Shown here: positions 10,534 through 22,700 of the stretch, piece by piece
How the letters are laid out: each line of letters opens with the position of its first letter
Position numbering within the stretch: the stretch's first letter is position 1
Assembly (NCBI GenBank): GCA_963576765.1
Contig: OY755207.1
Span: 31,969,355-32,033,354 of the forward strand
DNA from: Draba incana
Taxonomy: Eukaryota > Streptophyta > Magnoliopsida > Brassicales > Brassicaceae
Direction: 5' to 3'
Length of the DNA: 64,000 bases
Translations under genes and position numbers: made by a program
The notes under the pieces: model-generated
The model's input: only the letters and a program-made list of their open reading frames with translations
Database searches by the model: none
What the model was told of the DNA's origin: nothing

Positions 10534-11497
10534 TTAGGTGCTCATATAATCATCTTCATCATCAAGACCCACCCAACTCATGAAAGCAAACAGAAACTCC
10601 CTAAAACCCACTTTCCCTTTTCTTCCCCAATCCATTTCTTCTACACAACACAAAACAACAAAGAAACATAGAATGAGAATTCAATAAGTAATGCATCCAT
10701 TTCATCTGAACAAAAACGCATAGCAAAAGAGAAGAGATTGCGCAACTTGTTTATACCGAATCTCATATTGGTGACATGTGAAGGAGATCTCTCTAATGGA
10801 TAGTCTTCGTTATTCAATGTTTTTATCACATCAGTCTTGTTTAATTTCCCTTTACCATCTTTGTCCAAAAACAAGAACACTTCGACTATCGGATCAAATA
10901 TCGATTCAACCATCGGACCCATCTCTCTCGATTCCTAAGAAAACACAACAAAAAGAAACTTCAGTTACTTTCAATATCTAAAACATTCAATATTCCTATC
11001 ATTATCTCATTTTGATCATTACCGCGCTAGATTTAGGGGACGGTTTTGCTAGAAGGTAAATGAGACAGAGAAGTACTACAAATTCATTGAACTGTATCCC
11101 TTTGCTTCCATCAACATCACACCATCCATATAAACCTTTCACTTCTTCCTCTGACAAACTCAACTTTAGTTCCTCTAAGCATTTCTTCAGCTCCTTCATA
11201 TCGATTGTTCCGTTTCTGTCTTTATCTGCGCGAATATTCCAAGAACCAAAATGTTAAAACTAAAACCAATGAAATCTTGTAAGCTGAAAAAGCTCAAGTA
11301 CCGTAGGATTCGAAAACGTTTCTTATGTTTCGTAATCCTTCTCTCAGCGTAGGAAACTTCATGATTATTGAGTCCATGGACTTAAAACTCCGATGTCCCG
11401 AATAATTCCTTCGGCTCTCTACCATTTTCCGTTCAAGCTTTGCGTCCAACTCAGCATACTTCTTGTTGTTCTTCAAGCTAACACAGCAGCAGAGCAT
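10534..11497 (-). CDS. EF-hand calcium-binding protein
   Basis: Four exons on the minus strand (11302-11497, 11023-11225, 10757-10934, 10534-10640) encode 227 residues, all with GT-AG borders. There are four EF-hand positions. Loop 1 (residues 66-77, DKDRNGTIDMKE) is canonical. Loop 2 (102-113, DVDGSKGIQFNE) is near canonical. Loop 3 (157-168, DKDGKGKLNKTD) has D at position 12. Loop 4 (196-207, DWGRKGKVGFRE) lacks acidic residues at positions 3 and 5 and probably does not bind calcium. The codon for D66 is split by intron 1. The N-terminus is MLCCC and there is no clear signal peptide or transmembrane segment. It is probably a calcium sensor; the target is unknown. The place corresponds to At3g24110. 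Confidence 0.9.
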
Positions 11498-11982
11498 GCT
11501 TTCTACGCGGTTTTTTATTTAATTCAAATTTATGTATTAAACCAAAGAAAACGTAGCAAAAATCGGTAGAAATTACCAAGATTTAGAACTCACTTATGTT
11601 TATTTTGATGGTCGTTGGAAAGATAGATGAGAGGAACAGCAAGTAAAGCATAAGGAATAATGAAGAAAGACATTACGAATAGTAGCAAAGTTAAATGCTC
11701 ACTCAAACTTTTGTGGCACTTTCATCATTTCAATGTTTAATTATTATTATCATTAATACATCTTTTTCCTTGTAGTTTCATTCTGCCTTTAATAGAAGAA
11801 ATAATAAGGCATGGTTAAAAGGAAATACTAAAGCTTCAACATCAAATATATACATGAGTAGTCTAAGATGAAATTTTGATCACAAGTTTGTATCGAATAA
11901 TACATTTTCCCCAAAAGCAAGTAAATAAGAGTTGCTCTTATCTCTACCTTTTCCAAATTGATTTCTTTCCCTCCTAATTTTT
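11498..11982. other. Intergenic between EF-hand and PHL2-like genes
   Basis: Holds the presumed 5' untranslated region and promoter of the EF-hand gene and the 3' end of the PHL2-like gene. It is AT-rich with no other gene. Confidence 0.5.
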
Positions 11983-13959
11983 TTATCCAATGGTACTACT
12001 AGGCATAAACCATCCTGCTTCGTACCCGACGCCCACATTATCCCCACGATGCCGCTTCTTCATCGATGCAGCAGAAACCGAACTCCCATTGGTAGCGGAA
12101 GTCAGAGAGCTTTCTACCGAACAGTTGGTTATGATGTTGTTTTTATTGTCTACATCTACTGCAAGCTCGGACAGAGATGGCATCATCATCATCATCATCT
12201 TGGTTGCATCGAAGAACGGAACTGTTGTTCCTTGAGAGCCGTTGGACATTTTGATGGCTAGCTCTGATAGTTCTTCCCTAGCTGCCTCAAGACCAGCAAA
12301 AGCTGCAGTTTGCTCATCAAAGGCCTTGCAAGCTTTCTCGAGAATCGATTGCAGGTACTTTCCTTGTGCCTCGATCCTCAGCTGTAGTCTCCGTTGCACC
12401 TGCCCATACTAAGACCATTCAAAACGTTTGCACTTTGGATTAAACAGTTATTAGAAACTTAGTATAACGGTTCTACTGTAATTTGTAGATTTTTGAGTCT
12501 AATATCTCGTAAACATGGTGGTTTGTATCTTGAAAAACAACATCAAGAGAAATGAAGAGAACTAACCTCTAATTGCTCATGAAGTCTTCTTTGGACTTCC
12601 ATCTGAGTGCGTAGAGCTTCAGTGACTTGGTAACCCCTGGTTTGTAAACAAATAAGGAGGGTTGATATATTTATAATTCCCTAACAAGTAGTAACAGAAA
12701 ACAGAGATGAAGAATCAAATGTAACCATACTCGTTCTGCTCTTGCGCTGCCATTCTCAATGATGATGATGAAGATGAACCTGTGTCCTGACTCTCCCCAA
12801 CACAAGAAGCTGCAGCATCAAGTTCACAAAATCAGTCGACGTCACGAGAGATATTGACATGCATCTGAGAATTATCAAAACAAGGTTCCCAACTAGATGA
12901 TACAATTTGTTTTCTTTTTTCTAAATCGAGATTATGTTTGACGATCGATTATAAAACAATGAGCAGTTTGCTTACCATCCTTGGAGTTCTCAGTTGATTC
13001 TTTGCAAGCTTGCCTCCCTAGGCGGAATTTCTGTCAGAGCAAAACACATACAAAAGAGAGAAACATAACACCATCAAACACCCAAGTTATTTTTGAATCA
13101 TACCACGACGAACCTAGGAAGCTACAACTGAAACTTAACTCTACAGCCCACAACTCATATGGCTCGAGCAAATCTCATAATCTAAGGTGTTAAGTAACGG
13201 TTAATCAGAATCCGTAAACTCTAGAATCAAGTTAAAAAGTTGATAGACAAACCTGAAGATGTGATTTGAGGTGGTAGAGAGTGAGACCCTTCACTCCCAT
13301 TGTTCTCATGATAGTTTTAGGCGTTGCTTCTGTAATATGATGAACAAAAACAAATTCAGATGGGTCTCAATTATCAAACACAGGCAAACCAAAAAATTCA
13401 CAAGCTTGAGAAAACCCAAAACTCTCAGAAATGATACTGACACTGCTTAGTCAACCCTGACCATGTTTTGAATTCATAAACTGCAGTATATAACGATCTC
13501 ATAAGCAGCTACCAACATGGAGAGATATATAGTACAAGTAAGAATACACACTTTCATCAAATCAAGAAGCAGCTACTAGTAACCATCTAAGCCAGAGAAT
13601 GAATAAACACAAACACAATTAACAAGAACAAAGCCAAAACCCTAGAAAGGCCTCAAATTTAAAGAGAGCAAAATAAAGATACTTCACACACTCAAGCACA
13701 CACATTTCATCTCGAGATCCAGAAATTTCAAACTAAGAAATTAGAAGAAACAATCAGTGTACTCACTGTCGGGACCACCGAGCTGCGTGACGGCGTCAAC
13801 GAATCTATCATGGAGCTCCGCCGTCCACCGGAGACGAGGCTTGGGGTCAGTGGTTAAGACCAAACAAGCATCGCAGGGAAGATTGGTTCCGTCGAGAGGT
13901 CCATGGTAGTCACCGGCATGACCACCATCGAGAGGAAGCGAGCGAATCGCCGAGTACAT
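11983..13959 (-). CDS. PHL2: MYB-CC (GARP) transcription factor, PHL2-like
   Basis: Six minus-strand exons (13767-13959, 13253-13329, 12976-13030, 12731-12809, 12567-12636, 11983-12399) encode 296 residues, all GT-AG. The GARP/MYB domain spans about residues 41-98: KPRLRWTAELHDRFVDAV, then LGGPDKATPKTIMRTMGVK and the third-helix motif SHLQKFRLG. A MYB-CC coiled coil follows at about 137-185 with MEVQRRLHEQLE and LQLRIEAQGKYLQSILEKA. MYB-CC factors bind P1BS-type sites as dimers; PHR1 and PHL proteins of this class control phosphate-starvation genes. Between the two domains is a serine-rich linker and after them a run of six methionines. Length and location fit At3g24120. All domain residues I can check are intact. 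Confidence 0.93.
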
Positions 13960-14176
13960 TTTCCGATTCCGTCGGCGATTTTCCCGGGAAAGTGAAAGAG
14001 TTTAAGGAAGGGAAAGAAAATGGGTGGTATGCAGATTGTGGGAATTCGGATCCGGGTTAGGGTCCGGATTTGTAAGACAGCGAAGAGACGGGTGGATAGA
14101 TTGGACGTACTCTCTACTCTCTCTCCGGTATGCGTGAACATACAAGGAACATGTTGTTGTAATCTTATTAATAATT
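13960..14176 (-). promoter_or_regulatory. 5' leader and proximal promoter of the PHL2-like gene
   Basis: Non-coding stretch upstream of the start codon, cut off at 14177 by the hAT target duplication. A hAT element therefore sits about 220 bp from the start codon. No clear TATA box can be named. Confidence 0.4.
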
Positions 14177-14184
14177 GTTGTCAC

Positions 14185-15948
14185 TAGGGGTGGGCACATT
14201 TACCCGAACATGTGTACCCGAACCTGTACCCGAACCTGTAGGAACCGAACCGAAACCTGTACCGAATATAGAGGTCGAACCTGTTGGGTATGATTTTGGG
14301 ATACCCGTGGGTACAGGTTCGGGTCCGGGTAAGAACCTGTACCCGAACGAGGACCCGAATGTACCCGAAAATAAGTCACTTAATGTTAGTGATTTTTTTC
14401 TTCCCTCCCCTCACACACGACAAAACAAAAACCCAAACTCTTTTATGCGTCTATGAACCCTAATTTTCAAACTGGAAAACTCAAACTCTCTTCGATCTCT
14501 TTCACATACGTCTCCTCCATCAGAGACGTCTCGGAATCGATCAAAGGTAAGCATCTAAACATCAATTTTCTTCTAATTTTGATTCGGTTTGATTCGATTG
14601 AGTCATTGACCATTGATGCTTGTTCACATTTATGAATTTTGAATTGATTCGGTTAAATTTCTTAGTGGGTCTGTTTAATTTCTTCAGTTTGATTAATCTC
14701 AAACCAGAATCTCTTTGATTTCAAGTGTGTTAAATGATTCGATTTGATTCACCATTTGAGCTTGTTCATATTTCTGATTATGATTATGAATTTCTTTTGC
14801 AGATAGCTTCTAATTTGCAAGAGGAAACTCCAATGGATGATGTTTCTCATAACGATGATGATGGAGTTGAAACACCAAATCAAGGAAAGAAAAGAAAGGT
14901 TAATGAAGCAGATGTTTCTGGTTCAAAGAGTAAGAAGAGATCGTGGGTTTGGCAACACTTCATTGAACAGAAAGATGATCCATACAAGGCTAATTGCAAA
15001 CATTGTGGCAGAGAGATGGTTGTTCCATCCAAATCAGGTACAACTAATATGAAGAAACATTTGACTAAGACCTGTAGTGCTTATAAGTTATGGGAAGCTG
15101 GTAATAAGTATCAGAATCAAACACAGTTGAATCATGATGGTGATAGTGTTAGACTGCGTAAGGTTTCAGATGAAGTGATTAGGGAGGCTACGAATGAGAT
15201 GATTATATTAGGTCAGTTGCCTTTAGCTTTTGTAGAGAGCTTAGCTTGGAGATATTTCTGTGATAAAGCTATGTTGGCAAAGCCTCACTCTAGAAGAACA
15301 GCCACAAGAGATATTGTGAAGATTTATGTCATTAAAAAGGAAGAATTGATGAATATTTTTGGAGTGAACAAGCAAAGGCTGTTATATGTCTCTTTCTGAT
15401 TCAAATGCTGTTAATTTACGCAGATAGAAGTTCAAGACTTCAAGCTTCAAGACTTCAAGACTTCAAGCTTCAGGTTTTTAAGTATTAATGAACTGATTTC
15501 TTTTTGTTGTAGATGTGTTTTAACGTTTGTTTTTAGATGTGTTTTAAACTTTGTTTAAGTACTAGTAAACATTTGTGGTAAGTCTCAACTCAGCTCTTTA
15601 TCTCATGTGTTTCATCTTTCATCATTTCTCTTTGTGTTTGAAATGAAATTTATAGGTATTGTTGTGTTTTGTTCGGGTAAAAACATGGAGTTCGGGTAAA
15701 AAACAGAACTTTCGGGTAAAAAGGACCCGAAAATACCCGAATCAACAAGAACCTGAAAAAAATCGGGTATTTACAGGTTCTATTTGGAAGAACCTGTACC
15801 CGAACCTGTACCCGCGAAGACCCGAACCTGTACCGAACCGAAACTTCACAGGTACCTATATGGGTACATTTTGCTTAGACCCGAAAGAACCTGTACCCGG
15901 TTAGACCCGAACCTGTACCCGACCCGATTACCCGAATGCCCAGCCCTA
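14185..15948 (+). mobile_element. hAT DNA transposon, internally deleted
   Basis: A 1764-bp element that starts TAGGGGTGGGCA and ends TGCCCAGCCCTA. It is flanked by a perfect 8-bp target duplication, GTTGTCAC (14177-14184 and 15949-15956), as expected for hAT. Both ends carry many copies of acccgaacctgt-type subterminal repeats, oppositely oriented at the two ends. The internal gene has the N-terminal BED finger but no catalytic core or dimerisation domain, so it is non-autonomous. Confidence 0.92.
14833..15399 (+). CDS. Truncated hAT transposase, BED zinc-finger protein
   Basis: The open frame encodes 188 residues from the ATG at 14833, just after an acceptor (ttttgcag, ending 14802). An upstream exon ending near 14546 (caaag/gtaag) may carry the leader. 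The first third is acidic and lysine-rich with a nuclear-signal-like GKKRK. The BED finger follows: WVWQHFIEQ, C-x2-C in CKHCG, and H-x4-C in KKHLTKTC. The next part, ending in the PLAFVES segment, is the conserved region following the finger in hAT transposases. The remaining 40 or so residues are unlike the family, and the catalytic acidic residues and C-terminal hATC domain are absent. It could still bind the element's ends without cutting. Confidence 0.75.
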   Translation: MDDVSHNDDDGVETPNQGKKRKVNEADVSGSKSKKRSWVWQHFIEQKDDPYKANCKHCGREMVVPSKSGTTNMKKHLTKTCSAYKLWEAGNKYQNQTQLNHDGDSVRLRKVSDEVIREATNEMIILGQLPLAFVESLAWRYFCDKAMLAKPHSRRTATRDIVKIYVIKKEELMNIFGVNKQRLLYVSF

Positions 15949-16134
15949 GTTGTCACACTGGTACTTCGATTATTAAAGTATTTATCACTAATTTTTTTAT
16001 TATTATTTAGACCCTTCTTTATTTTTATATATTCAGATGATTATTAGTTTTCTTAAGGGGTGGATGAAATTAGGAGCCATGGTTAGAGGGGTGGCAGGAG
16101 CTAGGAAGTGATTTTTTCAGAAAAACAAAAATTA
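15949..16134. other. Host flank between hAT element and Stowaway MITE
   Basis: Begins with the right hAT target duplication. Nothing else is evident. Confidence 0.3.
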
Positions 16135-16381
16135 CTCCCTCCGTTTTATTTTATAAGATGTTTTGATTTATTTTACGAAAATTAAGAAAATAATAAATAC
16201 AAACAAATCTCATTTAATAATTAACTAAAAATATAACTCAACCAATCATATATAAGACTACGGAATTTAAAAAGACAAAAGTATCAAATCACATTAAAAT
16301 CTGCATAGAAACTAGTAAAACATCTTATAAAATGAAACAAAATATTTCTCTTAAAAATCTTATACAATGAAACAGAAGGAG
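16135..16381. mobile_element. Stowaway-type (Tc1/mariner) MITE
   Basis: A 247-bp element with TA target duplications at 16133-16134 and 16382-16383. Its inverted termini begin CTCCCTCCGTTTTATTTTAT and, on the opposite strand, CTCCTTCTGTTTCATTGTAT. This is the classic plant Stowaway terminus. It is non-coding and AT-rich. Confidence 0.85.
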
Positions 16382-16470
16382 TACAAAAATCCTACAAAAT
16401 TGTTTACATGTACAAAAATAAATTTTTTTGTTTTGTTTTAGGAAAGTGAAAGTGGTAACTAGACAAAAAG

Positions 16471-16627
16471 TTTTGGGTTAATTTGCTAACTAACATAGAA
16501 AAAAATTATAATTAAAAAACTAACAAGAATGCACTTATGGGCAAAATCATGGCCATTAGATATAGGGTTTTTTGTTAGTGTTTCAATTATAATTTTTTTC
16601 TATGTTAATTAGCAAATTAACCCAAAA
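16471..16627. mobile_element. Near-palindromic fold-back MITE
   Basis: A 157-bp sequence whose two ends, each about 43 bp, are near-perfect inverted copies (TTTTGGGTTAATTTGC at the left, GCAAATTAACCCAAAA at the right) around a loop of about 70 bp. The flanking duplication is not clear, so the superfamily is undecided. Confidence 0.75.
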
Positions 16628-17655
16628 GTCTTTACATTTCTTCTTTTGTTGACAATCAAAACACTTTCCTTAAATATTAGAATAAACGGTGAGATTTATA
16701 TCCTGCAAATTAGATTATTGGTTTCAACGGGTTTTGTAAAATCATCTAGTTGGGATGTCACTATTTCGGCCCCATGTATCCAGTTATAGTTATTTTATAT
16801 TTTCAATTTGATCTGATCAAATTTACTTTTGTATATGTGTTTTGTCGCTATCATTTTCAGAGCTAGTCAATGCTAACTTCCTAAAATATAAAATATGAAT
16901 GTATAGGTGTATTTGTTTAACCGTAATTGAATTTAAAAAGCACATTATATTAAGAAAATATTATATATGTAACCAAAATCTGGAAAATTATATATAAACT
17001 ATTTAAAATTTAATTCTATTACAACGGATCACAGTCCATATATAGATATTAAAAAGTTAATGAATTAGTAAAATAAAAGTAAATGTTTCGTGTAAGATGG
17101 CAAACTCGTCGAAAATAGAGAACGCACTAGTTAGATAAGGAAAATGAATTTCGAACTATCCATCTAAATGTTTTGACAATCAATACGAAACAAAAAACAT
17201 TAGACATAACAATACTAATAAATGTCGCCGTTAAATCTAGGCGTCCATCAGCACTACATGGTCATGTAGCAGAATATTTTTATGTTGAAGCTTAGTCAAA
17301 TCATTTTTAGTTAAATTTTTTTTTATCTAATCATGATATATATTAATACTTGTGGAATACAAAAAAGTTTTTAGCCTAATCACATCATCTTGAGAGAACT
17401 GAACCATAAGAAATACAAGCTCAACCAAAAACAAATATGAGATTGTCGTTAAGCTAATTAATGGACACTAATTAAGACTACATCAAAGCCAAAAATATGA
17501 ATCAACCGGAAAAAAATTAGTTAGTTATATATAATAAACATTTATATGTAGTTTCTTTTGCTTCCAGAAAAGTAATCGCGTAGCTGATCAATGTATGATA
17601 AATTAATACAAAGTGTATAAAGAAATAAGAGTTAAATCATAGGTGGTTGAAAAGA
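16628..17655. other. AT-rich intergenic region
   Basis: No gene, repeat end or RNA gene is seen. The right end contains the first copy of the LINE target duplication (17641-17655). Confidence 0.4.
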
Positions 17656-20600
17656 TTTAAATCAAAGGTAGATTTAAGTTTGATAAAAGATTTCTAGATA
17701 AACCTCTGGTGAAGGAGACGATAGAGGAAAGCTGGAATAAGAGAAAAGATGAAGATAATGGGTTTTGTTCTGTGTCGGAGAGCCTAAGGAACTGTCGAAA
17801 GGCTCTCAGCTTGTGGAAAAGATCAAATAACACCAACTCTGAAATTCAAATTCTACATCTGCAAGAGGCTCTAGAGGTGGAAGAATCAAAGAAATTTCCT
17901 TCCGGTGATCTAGTCAGAAGTCTAAAGAAAGATTTGGGATTTGCATACAAAGAAGAGGAGATTTATTGGGGTCAACGGAGTAGAGATCAATGGTGTTTAT
18001 TTGGGGATAAGAACTCAAAGTTCTTTCACAACTCAGTTAAAGCGTTAAGAGAAAAAAAAAGAATAGAGAAACTTAAAGATGGTGAAGGAAATTTCCAGAA
18101 GTCAGAGGCTTCTAAGGGCGATATTGCTGTGAGGTACTTCCAAGAGCTTTTCACTTCATCTTCTCCTTCTAGTTTTGAGGAATTGTTTTTAGGGTTCAAT
18201 GAAAGAATCAGTGAAGTAATGAATGAAGATCTGATTAAAGAGGTATCAGATGAAGAGATAGAGGAGGTTGTCTTCTCCATTAAAGCAGCAAGTGGGCCTG
18301 GGCCAGACGGGATGACGGCCTTGTTTTATCAAAAGTACTGGAAAATTATTAAGGCAAAGGTAATATCTGAGGTTAAAGAGTTCTTTGCAGTAGATCGGTT
18401 TCCTGAAGATTGGAACTACACTCACCTTTGTCTCTTGCCTAAGGTAATCAAACCTGACCAGATGACTGAGCTTAAACCGATTAGTCTGTGTTCAATGAAT
18501 TATAAGATTGTTGCTAAGATTCTGGTCAAAAGAATTCAGCCGATTCTACCCTTGCTAATCTCTCCTAATCAATCAGCCTTTGTTTCAGAGAGAGTAATCT
18601 CTGATAACATTCTTATAGCTCATGAGATTGTGCATAGTTTGAGATCCCATCCCAAAGCCTCATATGAGTTTCTTGCAGTCAAATCTGATATGGCTAAGGC
18701 ATTTGATAGAGTGGAATGGAGTTATATTAAGCAGCTTCTGGAAGCTTTGGGATTTCATTCTCGGTTTGTCAACTGGATAATGTTTTGTATCTCCTCTGTT
18801 ACGTTCTCGGTTTTGATCAATGACCAACCTCATGGATTGATCAAACCTGAAAGAGGGATAAGGCAAGGGGATCCTCTCTCTCCCTTCCTGTTTGTCTTAT
18901 GCACTGAGGGATTGAATCATATGATGAATAAAGCTGCTTCAGTAGGCTGGCTTAATGGGTTAAGCTTCTCGAATCAAGGTCCATCGATTCACCATCTGTT
19001 ATTTGCTGATGACAGCCTGTTTGTATGCAAAGCATCAGTGAAAGAGGTTCATGTTTTGTTTCAGATCTTGCATATATATGGCCAAGCGACATGTCAGAAG
19101 ATCAATTTGAATAAATCTTCCATGACCTTTGGGTCAGGGATTGGAGAGGAGCTGAAAAAAAAATTGAAAGAGATCACATGTATACTCAATGAAGGAGGGG
19201 CAAGGGTGTATCTTGGTCTTCCAGAATGTTTTAGTGGGTCCAAGGTGAACATACTTGCATATATTAATGAGAGGTTAAAGAACAGAATGACGGGGTGGTT
19301 TGCTAGGTTATTATCTCAAGGAGGAAAGGAAATTTTGATCAAAGCAATTGCCCTTTCTATGCCTATATATGCAATGTCATGCTTCAAGTTGCCTAAAATT
19401 ACCATCACTAAACTTACTAGTGCTATGTCTAACTTCTGGTGGAATTCAAGTGAAGAGAAAAGGAAAATTCACTGGGTGAGCTGGGAAAGAATGTATCTGG
19501 CTAAACAAGAAGGGGGACTTGGTTTCAAGGATTTGGAAAGCTTTAATCAAGCCTTATTGGGAAAACAGGCTTGGAGACTTATTCAATTCCCCAAGAGTTT
19601 GTTAGCTACTTTCCTCAAGAGCAGGTATTTTCCAGATAATGAGTTTCTTGAGGCTACTAAAGGAAAAGGTTCTTCTTTTGGTTGGAGAAGTATGATTTTT
19701 GGCAGAGACTTGCTTACAAGGGGATTGAAGAAAAGGATAGAAAATGGAGAATCCTTGAGTGTTTGGACTGATATTTGGATTGAAGGGCATATTATGAGAG
19801 CCCTCCTTGTTAAGAATTACTCTATTGACCTAAACCTCAAGGTTTCTGACCTCATTGATGTTACTAATAGAGACTGGGATATAGATAAGTTGAATGAGTT
19901 ATTCTACCCTCAAGATGTCATTAGTATTTCAACAATGAAAGTAGCAGTTAGCTGTAAGGATTTCTGGTCTTGGAAGCTAACTAAAAGCGGGGATTATAGT
20001 GTCAAATCTGGGTATTGGAAAGCCTTTTCAGATAACAAGAAAGAGATCATCCAAATTGCTCAGATGAAACCTTCAAATCAGAAGTTAAAGAGACGAGTAT
20101 GGAAACTTAGAACTTCTCCTAAGATGAAGAACTTCTTGTGGAAGACTCTTTCAGATGTAGTTCCTGTTGTTGATCTACTAGGGCAGAAAGGTGTTAAAAT
20201 GGACACTAGATGTCAAGCATGTGGCCATGAAGGAGAGTCAATTAATCATTTTATTTTTGCTTGTCCTCTGGCTCGACAAGTTTGGGCATGTGCTTATTTT
20301 CCGATGCCTGAAGGAGGTTTTCATGTTGAGGCTTTCCTGCCTAACTTCTCTTATCTATTGCAAGTGTACAAGAGAAGATCCTTACCTAAAAACATTTCAA
20401 GATGCTTCCCTTGGCTAATCTGGTTTATCTGGAAAAATAGAAATAGGTGGTGTATTGAAGGAAAACAGTTCTCGGCCATGGAAGTGGTCAAAAAAGCAAT
20501 GGATGAAGCGGATCAATGGTTTCTAGCTCAGGTAGTGGAAGAGACTTCTGAGAATCAGAATAGTGAGAATACATGAGGTAATAAGGAGGAAAGATGGAAG

Positions 20601-21285
20601 CTTCCACCTGTACCATGGCTTAAATGTAATGTTGATGTTTCTTGGTCTAAGAGAAACAACATTGTAGGTGGGGCTTGAGTTTTGCGGGACCATTTAGGCT
20701 CGGTTCAACTACACAGTAGGAGATGTTTTGCCAATATTTCATCTTTGGATGATGCGTATCTGGCATGTGTGAGTTGGGCAGTTGCAAGTATGAAAAGTCA
20801 TAGAATCTCCAAAGTACTTGTGGCAGTGGAGGATAGGAATTTGGTCAGAGCGATGGAAAGACCAAAAGCATGGCCATCCTTTGGTCATCAAGTGGAAGAG
20901 CTAGCTCATATTGCGATTGGTATTAATGAATGGAAGCTGGTTCTGGAAAAAAAGAGATACTAATAGAGGGGCTTCTATCATTGCTCAAAGTGTAACTCAA
21001 GATGGAAGATGCAGCTCTTATGTCGCATCTGGTCATCCTGATTGGTTATCAGGTTTCTTTGAGAATGAAAGAGGTTGCCTTCCCTCTGCTTAGTGACTAA
21101 GATCCGGAAGAAGTTTGGATCATTTTTTGGACTTAAGGGACGAAGAGTGAGAGTAGGGTGGTTATACTCTGAGTAGTTTATTAGGTATTTTGTTGCACAT
21201 ATAAGGTTATGAAAGTTTGTTTCCAGTGGAGTTGATTGTAATGATAACTCTTCTGCAAATTTATAAAATCCTCTTGACGAAAAAA
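17656..21285 (+). mobile_element. LINE (L1-type), 5'-truncated, with 15-bp target duplication
   Basis: The element lies between perfect direct repeats AGGTGGTTGAAAAGA at 17641-17655 and 21286-21300, and ends in a short A run (21280-21286). It lacks ORF1 and the endonuclease, starting just before the reverse-transcriptase region (LDKPLVKETIEESW). Its 3' untranslated region runs from about 21094 to 21279. Confidence 0.9.
17709..21093 (+). pseudogene. LINE ORF2 remnant: reverse transcriptase, zinc-binding and RNase H domains
   Basis: A 955-codon frame (17709-20576) holds a non-LTR reverse transcriptase with PGPDGM, LPKVIKPDQMTELKPISLC, RGIRQGDPLSPFLF and the catalytic FADD motif (19002-19013). 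It also has the plant-LINE zinc-binding region near 20100-20290 (MKNFLWKTLSDVVP, CQACG, HFIFACPLA). The same frame continues past TGA codons at 20574-20576 and 20676-20678 into an RNase H-like domain (to 20963), and a final shifted frame ends at 21093. Only two point stops and one frameshift separate this from an open domain series, so insertion was recent. The missing 5' part still makes it non-autonomous. Confidence 0.9.
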
Positions 21286-21300
21286 AGGTGGTTGAAAAGA

Positions 21301-22337
21301 AGAAGAATAATTAACGACTAAATTTTATTATCATATATTATTGAAATTTAAACTATCTCTATCCACCAACCCGCTTTTTGATTAAATAATATTGTGAAAC
21401 ATGCGTCCATAAGTAACATGACTGAAGACTCTTAAGTTGTTTTTGTTGTTAAAATGTCGTAGTTGTTGGAAATTAAATATTGCAAATAGTACAAATTATC
21501 CAATGTATGTTCATTTCGTAAGTGTGAAAACGATTTAAGCTCAACTACGGTGAAACATTTTCATTTATAAAATCTTAAAGTTTACAGTTTGCCAGTCATA
21601 CAGATCCCTTTTTTCTTTTTGACATTAATTTGAAGAGATAGTAGAACATTCTCTGCTATGCGATCATGTATACCATAGTCAAAATAAATATTTCCAATTT
21701 ATAGTATAGTGGAGATATGCATCTCCGTAATTTCTAACTCGCATAATTGATTTTTCCAATGGAATTTTCCAAAGGAACATAAGACAGAGTTAGTGAAATA
21801 GCCCATTTACACACAATAAGTGAACCAACACTGAACCAAATCATGAAATTGGAGGACTAAATTATGAGAACAAACTTTTCGGTCTATGTCCATACCATCA
21901 GAATGCTACCTCGATGATATGTATCATATCGAACAAGTTACTCGTAAAACTTATTTAGAGAACATCTAAGGTTTTTGTCTCGAGTTAATGAGAGATTATT
22001 TATTTTCACCTATAGTTTAATTGATCGTCACTATTTATTAGTTAAAATTCATATTAACATCCCTACAAAAAAATTTTATGAGAACTTAAAAGTTAAAATA
22101 CATATTTGCAACCAAAAAATAAGAAGAGAAACAACTGGCTTCGCAAAATGTTGTTCAATTATGATAAATTGATAACCCCAATATCCAACAACAAGGTGCA
22201 CCATGCAACGTTTTACCGAATATCACTCAATACACACACCACTATGGTAAAAATCCACTAACATAGTGCAAACAAAAAACGAGAAGTATAATAGCAAATC
22301 TTGTTCTCTTGTTTGGCTCTGCTAAAATTCCCTACTG
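21301..22337. other. AT-rich intergenic region
   Basis: No gene or element boundary recognised on either strand. Confidence 0.4.
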
Positions 22338-22530
22338 TACTTTTTACGGAAGAAACAAATTACATCAAAACAACAACTTAAAAATATTTCGATTGATATT
22401 ATTTTTAAATTAATTTTTATTTTTAGTGAACTTAAAATTATGTTTTTAAAATGCATTTTATCAATCGAAACAACAACTTAAAATTATTCCAATTTTAATG
22501 AGAAGAAACTTTGATGTAATTTCATTGCAC
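22338..22530. repeat. Inverted-repeat sequence shared with the 3' flank of the pectinesterase gene
   Basis: Contains the segment acaaattacatcaaa and, inverted about 150 bp later, tttgatgtaattt. Related copies lie at 42790-42865 (same strand) and at 49160-49215, where the match is to the reverse complement of about 22487-22530. It is either a MITE or a conserved 3' flank of the duplicated pectinesterase locus. Confidence 0.5.
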
Positions 22531-22700
22531 ATCAACTAGTTAAATTGCAAGTTAATAGAATTTGAAAATGATCATAAATTTTTTAAATGTTGGTAACCAT
22601 ATATACGTTAATTTAAATTATCGTCGTCATGTTATTAAATAGTCCATTTCCTCCGCTACTCTCTCTTGTCATCCCTCTCTTAAACTCTTGCGCTAAAATA

